This document shows, one piece after another, positions 61,479 through 64,000 of a stretch of DNA of 64,000 bases. The notes beneath the pieces were generated by a model. The model did not search any database. It worked only from the letters and a program-made list of their open reading frames with translations, and was not told the origin of the DNA. Numbering within the stretch: the first letter of the stretch is position 1; the number at the start of each line of letters is the position of its first letter. The position numbers and the translations under genes were made by a program. The stretch is from Ruminococcus flavefaciens. GTDB taxonomy: Bacteria > Bacillota > Clostridia > Oscillospirales > Ruminococcaceae. The DNA lies in assembly GCA_023662725.1 (NCBI GenBank), contig JAMPIL010000001.1, forward strand, positions 305,109 to 369,108. Reading direction: 5' to 3'.

Positions 61479-62715
61479 AAAATTATCGAAAAAGCAGAAA
61501 GTCACCCTGAATTGGTGGAAAAATCCCAAGTACCGCAATTATGACGCTATTATCTGCGACGGCGCTGTTAGAAGCGGAAAAACTCTTTCGATGTCTATCG
61601 GATTTATTTTCTGGGCCTGCGCAAGTTTTGACGGAAGTTCGTTCGCTCTTTGCGGAAAAACTGTTACTTCGCTTCGCAGAAATGTTGTAACTCCGATGAT
61701 TCCCGTTTTAAAGGAATACAGCTTTACCTGTATGGAAAAGGTAAGCAGGAATTATATTGATATCACTTTTCTTGGTAATACAAACCGCTTTTATCTCTTC
61801 GGAGGAAAAGATGAGGGTTCGGCTTCGTTGATTCAAGGTATGACTCTTTCCGGGGTTTTCTTCGATGAAGCGGCTTTGATGCCTCGTTCTTTCGTTGAAC
61901 AGGCTCTTGCGAGATGTTCGGTCAGCGGTTCTAAGATGTGGTTCAACTGCAATCCTGATAATCCGTCCCACTGGTTCTATAATGAGTGGATAAAAAAAGC
62001 AAAACAGAAACGTGCGCTTTATCTTCATTTCACTATGGATGATAACCCTTCCCTTTCAGAAACTATGAAAAATCGTTATAAACGGCTCTATTCAGGAGCA
62101 TTTTACGATAGGTTCGTTCTTGGAAAATGGACGGCTTCCGAGGGTGTTGTGTATCCTATGTTCAACGCTGAAACTCATGTTTTCAGCGGCGAAATAAAGT
62201 GTGAACGTTTCGTTATATCCTGTGATTACGGCACTGTTAATCCATCGTCTTTCGGACTGTGGGGACTTTCAGACGGCGTCTGGTACCGCATTAAGGAGTA
62301 TTATTACTCCTCGAAAAAAGTGGGAGTTTCCCGCACGGACGAAGAACATTATTCCGCTCTGGAGGAGCTTGCAGGTGACAGAAAAATCAGCAAAATTATT
62401 GTTGATCCTTCTGCCGCAAGTTTTATCGAGTGTATCCGCAGGCACGGCAAATTCAGAGTGGTTAAGGCGGATAACGATGTTATTAAGGGTATACGTCAGG
62501 TAAGTACGGCTCTTAAGGAGAATAAGCTGCGTTTTCATGAATCATGCAGCGATATTTTAAGAGAATTTCAGCTTTATCGCTGGAGCGAAAAGTCCGGCAT
62601 GGACGCTCCGATCAAGGAGAACGATCACGCTATGGACGATATGCGATACTTTGTGGCAGATATGATCGCTTCGGCTGACATCGACGATTTTTTCGCCGTT
62701 TCAATTTCAAGATAA
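61468..62715 (+). CDS. Phage terminase large subunit
   Basis: The 415-residue packaging motor has the ATPase site ICDGAVRSGKTLSMS (Walker A), GVFFDEAALMPR (Walker B) and a C-terminal nuclease part with SCDYGTVNPSS and NDHAMDDMRYF. The start is taken as the TTG at 61468 (AGAGG 12 nt upstream), inside the end of the small-subunit gene; a GTG at 61459 is an alternative. A longer open frame upstream has no similarity. Confidence 0.88.
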   Translation: MTIEKLSKKQKVTLNWWKNPKYRNYDAIICDGAVRSGKTLSMSIGFIFWACASFDGSSFALCGKTVTSLRRNVVTPMIPVLKEYSFTCMEKVSRNYIDITFLGNTNRFYLFGGKDEGSASLIQGMTLSGVFFDEAALMPRSFVEQALARCSVSGSKMWFNCNPDNPSHWFYNEWIKKAKQKRALYLHFTMDDNPSLSETMKNRYKRLYSGAFYDRFVLGKWTASEGVVYPMFNAETHVFSGEIKCERFVISCDYGTVNPSSFGLWGLSDGVWYRIKEYYYSSKKVGVSRTDEEHYSALEELAGDRKISKIIVDPSAASFIECIRRHGKFRVVKADNDVIKGIRQVSTALKENKLRFHESCSDILREFQLYRWSEKSGMDAPIKENDHAMDDMRYFVADMIASADIDDFFAVSISR

Positions 62716-62760
62716 AATTTATGGCTGATCACTGTTCAGATCTTTCTAAAAGGAGGAAAA

Positions 62761-63927
62761 ATGAAACTTTTTAAAAAGAAAAACACCAGCACTAAACCCG
62801 TTACGGATATTGCTTCTGCTCAGCGTGAATTCAATGGAAAAATAAATCTTCCGCCGTCTGTTGAGCCTTTTGAAATGGAGCTTTATGACAGGCTGCGTTA
62901 TGCTGTTCCGGTTCTTGACGCTGCTATTATGAAAATAGTTCGGCTTACCGGAGGATTCAGAGTGATTTGCTCTGATGAAAGATATCAGGAGGCTCTGGAT
63001 AGTTTTCTTGAAGCTATTCCGGTCGGGCTTACAGGAAGATCTATTGGTACGTTTGCCGATAATTTTCTCGATAGTATGCTTACTTATGGCAGCGCTGTCG
63101 GCGAGATCGTTATTGACGATTCCGAAAACCGTATCGCCGGATTGTGGAACGGAGATATCTCTAAAATCAGGATATCTTCCGGAAAAGATCCGTTTGCAAG
63201 AGTTTATACGGTAAAAAATCACGATAATTCCGAGAAAACTGTTTCTCATCCTGAGAGGATACTTTATGCTTCTCTTATAGGAGGTCACTCGCTTTTAAGA
63301 GGACTTCCGGCTTTAAGCAGCATTCTTATGCGGATATTTGAGTGTGTTGGTCAGAATTTTGACCGTGCCGGAAATGTACGCTATGCTATCACTTATAAGC
63401 CTTCCTCCGATTCAGGAGATATGGTTTATTCCCGTGAAAGAGCTCAGCAGATCGCAAGAGAATGGGCGGACGGCATGAATTCGGCACGTTACGGTCAGGT
63501 TAAAGACTTCGTTGCTGTCGGTGATGTGGATATCAAGGTAATCGGAGCAGAAAATCAGCTCTTTGATACCAACGTTCCCGTTCGTCAGCTTTTGGAACAG
63601 CTTATTGCAAAGCTTTCAATTCCGCCGTTTCTGCTTGGTCTTAGTTGGAGCAGTACGGAAAGAATGTCGTCTCAGCAGGCGGATATTCTTACTTCCGAGC
63701 TGGAGTATTTCCGTCGTCTGCTTACTCCTGTTATAAATGATATCGCCAACGCTTTTCTCTGTTCTATCGGTTCGGACGCCGTTTGCAGAGTTGAATGGGA
63801 CAATATCAATTTACAGGATGAATCTGTGCTTGCAGAGACAAGACTGAAAAACGCTCAGGCTATGGAAATCGAAATGCGAATTAATTCGCTTCAGTCGCAA
63901 ATGACTGACAATAATCAAAATTTATAA
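62761..63927 (+). CDS. Phage portal protein
   Basis: The 388-residue protein has the portal layout: a charged N-terminus, YDRLRYAVPVLDAAIMKIVRLTGGF in the wing, GLWNGDISKIRI, then an SIPPFLLGLSWSSTERMSSQ segment with the conserved core helix region, and a C-terminal helix. It would form the DNA gate of the capsid. AAAGGAGG lies right before the ATG. It follows the terminase genes in the usual order. Confidence 0.85.
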   Translation: MKLFKKKNTSTKPVTDIASAQREFNGKINLPPSVEPFEMELYDRLRYAVPVLDAAIMKIVRLTGGFRVICSDERYQEALDSFLEAIPVGLTGRSIGTFADNFLDSMLTYGSAVGEIVIDDSENRIAGLWNGDISKIRISSGKDPFARVYTVKNHDNSEKTVSHPERILYASLIGGHSLLRGLPALSSILMRIFECVGQNFDRAGNVRYAITYKPSSDSGDMVYSRERAQQIAREWADGMNSARYGQVKDFVAVGDVDIKVIGAENQLFDTNVPVRQLLEQLIAKLSIPPFLLGLSWSSTERMSSQQADILTSELEYFRRLLTPVINDIANAFLCSIGSDAVCRVEWDNINLQDESVLAETRLKNAQAMEIEMRINSLQSQMTDNNQNL

Positions 63928-63948
63928 TTATTTTATGGAGGTACGTTT

Positions 63949-64000
63949 ATGTATAACGAAATCAAACTTGAAAAGGGACTTTATAATCTCAGCGGAAAAT
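63949..64000 (+). CDS. Phage gene, start only
   Basis: An ATG at 63949 with GGAGG upstream opens a frame that runs off the window after 17 codons (MYNEIKLEKGLYNLSGK). Its place behind the portal gene suggests a structural protein. No further call is possible. Confidence 0.6.
   Translation, partial: MYNEIKLEKGLYNLSGK

Overview
The window reads as a chromosome segment of a cellulolytic gut or rumen Firmicute close to Ruminococcus (R. albus / R. flavefaciens / R. champanellensis clade). The reasons are: two secreted glycoside hydrolases (GH5 and CBM22-GH10) ending in Ruminococcus-style dockerins; a third, differently built dockerin on a leucine-rich-repeat protein; a cytoplasmic GH94 cellobiose phosphorylase that strongly resembles the R. 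albus enzyme; an FabK-type fatty acid synthase; ferredoxin-linked 2-oxoacid oxidoreductase; and Firmicute-type signals throughout (AGGAGG ribosome binding sites, TTGACA-N17-TATAAT promoters, several TTG and GTG starts). Species assignment is inference.

Layout. 1-6300, minus strand: a truncated gene with a coupled 31-codon leader ORF, murA, two cyclophilin-like proteins (the second lacks the catalytic signature) and a membrane glycerophosphodiesterase. 6500-11200, plus: dockerin-bearing GH5 and GH10 with near-identical promoters and dockerin DNA. 11270-18200: a relic effector-domain ORF, an orphan sugar-type binding lipoprotein, an AEC transporter and a potABCD polyamine transport operon. 18300-26200, plus: lipoproteins, rsmE, a small acidic membrane protein, tRNA-Pro, tRNA-Thr and tRNA-Tyr, YcxB-like proteins and typA. 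26300-34400, minus: queT plus a TauE/SafE permease, guaB, then fabD-aroE-aroK-amidohydrolase-LRR/dockerin with gaps of 15 bp or less. 34680-43200, plus: fabH-fabK-fabG-fabF-accB-fabZ-accC-accD-accA-acpP. 43200-52400: a ribbon-helix-helix gene, a Na/Pi cotransporter, a MinD-like ATPase with a four-subunit 2-oxoacid:ferredoxin oxidoreductase, two XRE regulators, and a TPM-domain/zinc-ribbon pair. 52500-60500: citrate synthase, aldose epimerase, cellobiose phosphorylase, a ribbon-helix-helix/SLOG divergent pair, an acidic-linker lipoprotein and azlCD. 60987-end: prophage packaging genes (small and large terminase, portal, start of a further gene).

How the genes fit together: secreted dockerin enzymes cut cellulose and xylan, and imported cellobiose is split by the phosphorylase to glucose and glucose-1-phosphate, with the neighbouring epimerase plausibly adjusting sugar anomers. 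Citrate synthase and the ferredoxin oxidoreductase serve central carbon and reductant flow. The fab/acc block makes malonyl-CoA and acyl chains.

The least explained content is non-coding. Eight multi-hairpin elements (called MH1-MH8 here), most of them directly after stop codons, keep the same hairpin architecture while stem sequences change on both sides. A second family of three elements of about 162 bp (called TIR-A, -B, -C here) has terminal inverted repeats whose internal differences are all wobble-compatible. Neither family encodes a protein. They are the best candidates for something undescribed in this window.
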